Shown: piece by piece, positions 14,471 to 14,751 of the stretch
Numbering within the stretch: position 1 is the stretch's first letter
How the letters are laid out: the number at the start of each line of letters is the position of its first letter
Origin: an uncultured Oscillospiraceae bacterium
GTDB lineage: Bacteria > Bacillota > Clostridia > Oscillospirales > Oscillospiraceae
Assembly (NCBI GenBank): GCA_934589225.1
Contig: CAKTNS010000053.1
Location: 1 to 14,751 of the forward strand
Direction of reading: 5' to 3'
Length of the DNA: 14,751 bases
Notes under the pieces: generated by a model
Databases searched by the model: none
What the model saw: the letters and a program-made list of their open reading frames with translations, nothing else
Told to the model about the DNA's origin: nothing
Made by a program: the position numbers and the translations under genes

Positions 14471-14650
14471 GGGCGGCGGGGCGGCATGAAATTTTGCACA
14501 AACAACGGGGGCAAAGGTATTGCGCATGTAGGGGCGGCTACTAGCCGCCCGCCACGTTTCGAATATAACCTGTTTGGTTGAATGGTATTACGCAATGTAG
14601 CGGCGATGATTCATCGCCATGCAACGTGACGAATATAACCCGTGCGGATG
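14471..14650. repeat. Right modular palindromic repeat cluster (R)
   Basis: The left part, 14471-14537, is a direct copy of 11595-11661. At the shared GGGGCGG box it joins a hairpin GGGCGGCT-ACT-AGCCGCCC (14532-14550). It continues as an inverted copy of the left-end block: 14544-14617 against 181-254 (about 65 of 74 identical) and 14617-14647 against 109-139 (27 of 31). A near-perfect palindrome, GGCGATGATTCATCGCC (14602-14618), sits where the left block carries a 41-nt extra cassette. The element thus looks like a junction of two module types. The 14345-14470 stretch before it and 14661-14751 after it are AT-richer, with no recognisable gene. Confidence 0.82.
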
Positions 14651-14751
14651 AACAGCACCGCTTACCGACGTGTATGTAGTAGCACATACCACTTAAAAAT
14701 TCACTATTGGATAAAGATGTTTAAGACCGGTTCTTGCATCATCGGTAGTAA

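Noticed and set aside
94..14650. Insertion sequence or integrative element defined by the inverted blocks
   Set aside because: No transposase, integrase, attachment site or target duplication is visible inside the window, so I kept the blocks as repeats only.
14704..14751. Start of a plus-strand gene at 14718 or end of a minus-strand gene stopping at 14704-14706
   Set aside because: Both readings are open to the window edge, but fewer than 16 codons are visible and there is no good RBS. It cannot be decided here.

Overview
The window looks like chromosomal DNA from a gut-type Clostridia, most likely Oscillospirales. This is inferred from GC-rich coding sequence, strong AGGAGG-type ribosome binding sites, the particular glycosyltransferase and epimerase subfamilies, and hairpin-rich intergenic repeats of a kind I recall from that group. 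No taxonomic marker gene is present.

Layout. (1) Positions 1-342 hold no convincing gene. A modular palindromic repeat (about 94-281) is followed by a good sigma-A promoter (308-336). (2) Positions 408-11474 are nine tightly packed plus-strand genes, four of them starting at ATGA overlaps or a longer overlap, ended by a clear intrinsic terminator (11485-11524). This is an exopolysaccharide or capsule operon of the Wzx/Wzy type. (3) Positions 11525-11847 form a convergent intergenic region with a second cluster of palindromic repeats, including a long inverted repeat, and the terminator of the opposing gene. (4) Positions 11848-14265, minus strand, encode an 805-residue secreted protein with 13 glycine-rich beta-helix-type repeats. 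(5) Positions 14266-14751 hold its promoter region and a third repeat cluster, whose outer part is an inverted copy of the one at the left end.

How the genes fit together. A monotopic phosphoglycosyl transferase starts the repeat unit on undecaprenyl phosphate. The SDR encoded next to it probably makes or modifies a nucleotide sugar. Six glycosyltransferases (five GT4-like, one GT2) then extend the unit, a Wzx-like flippase moves it across the membrane, and a Wzy-like protein polymerises it. Chain-length control (Wzz/BY-kinase), phosphatase, LytR-type attachment and most nucleotide-sugar synthesis genes are absent and must lie elsewhere. The convergent repeat protein may be a surface or matrix protein, but only its position links it to the polysaccharide.

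The polysaccharide operon is of a known kind. The least explained material is the mosaic palindromic repeat family at three sites. It shares modules in direct and inverted orientation and brackets both transcription units. The tandem-repeat secreted protein is the second item worth attention.
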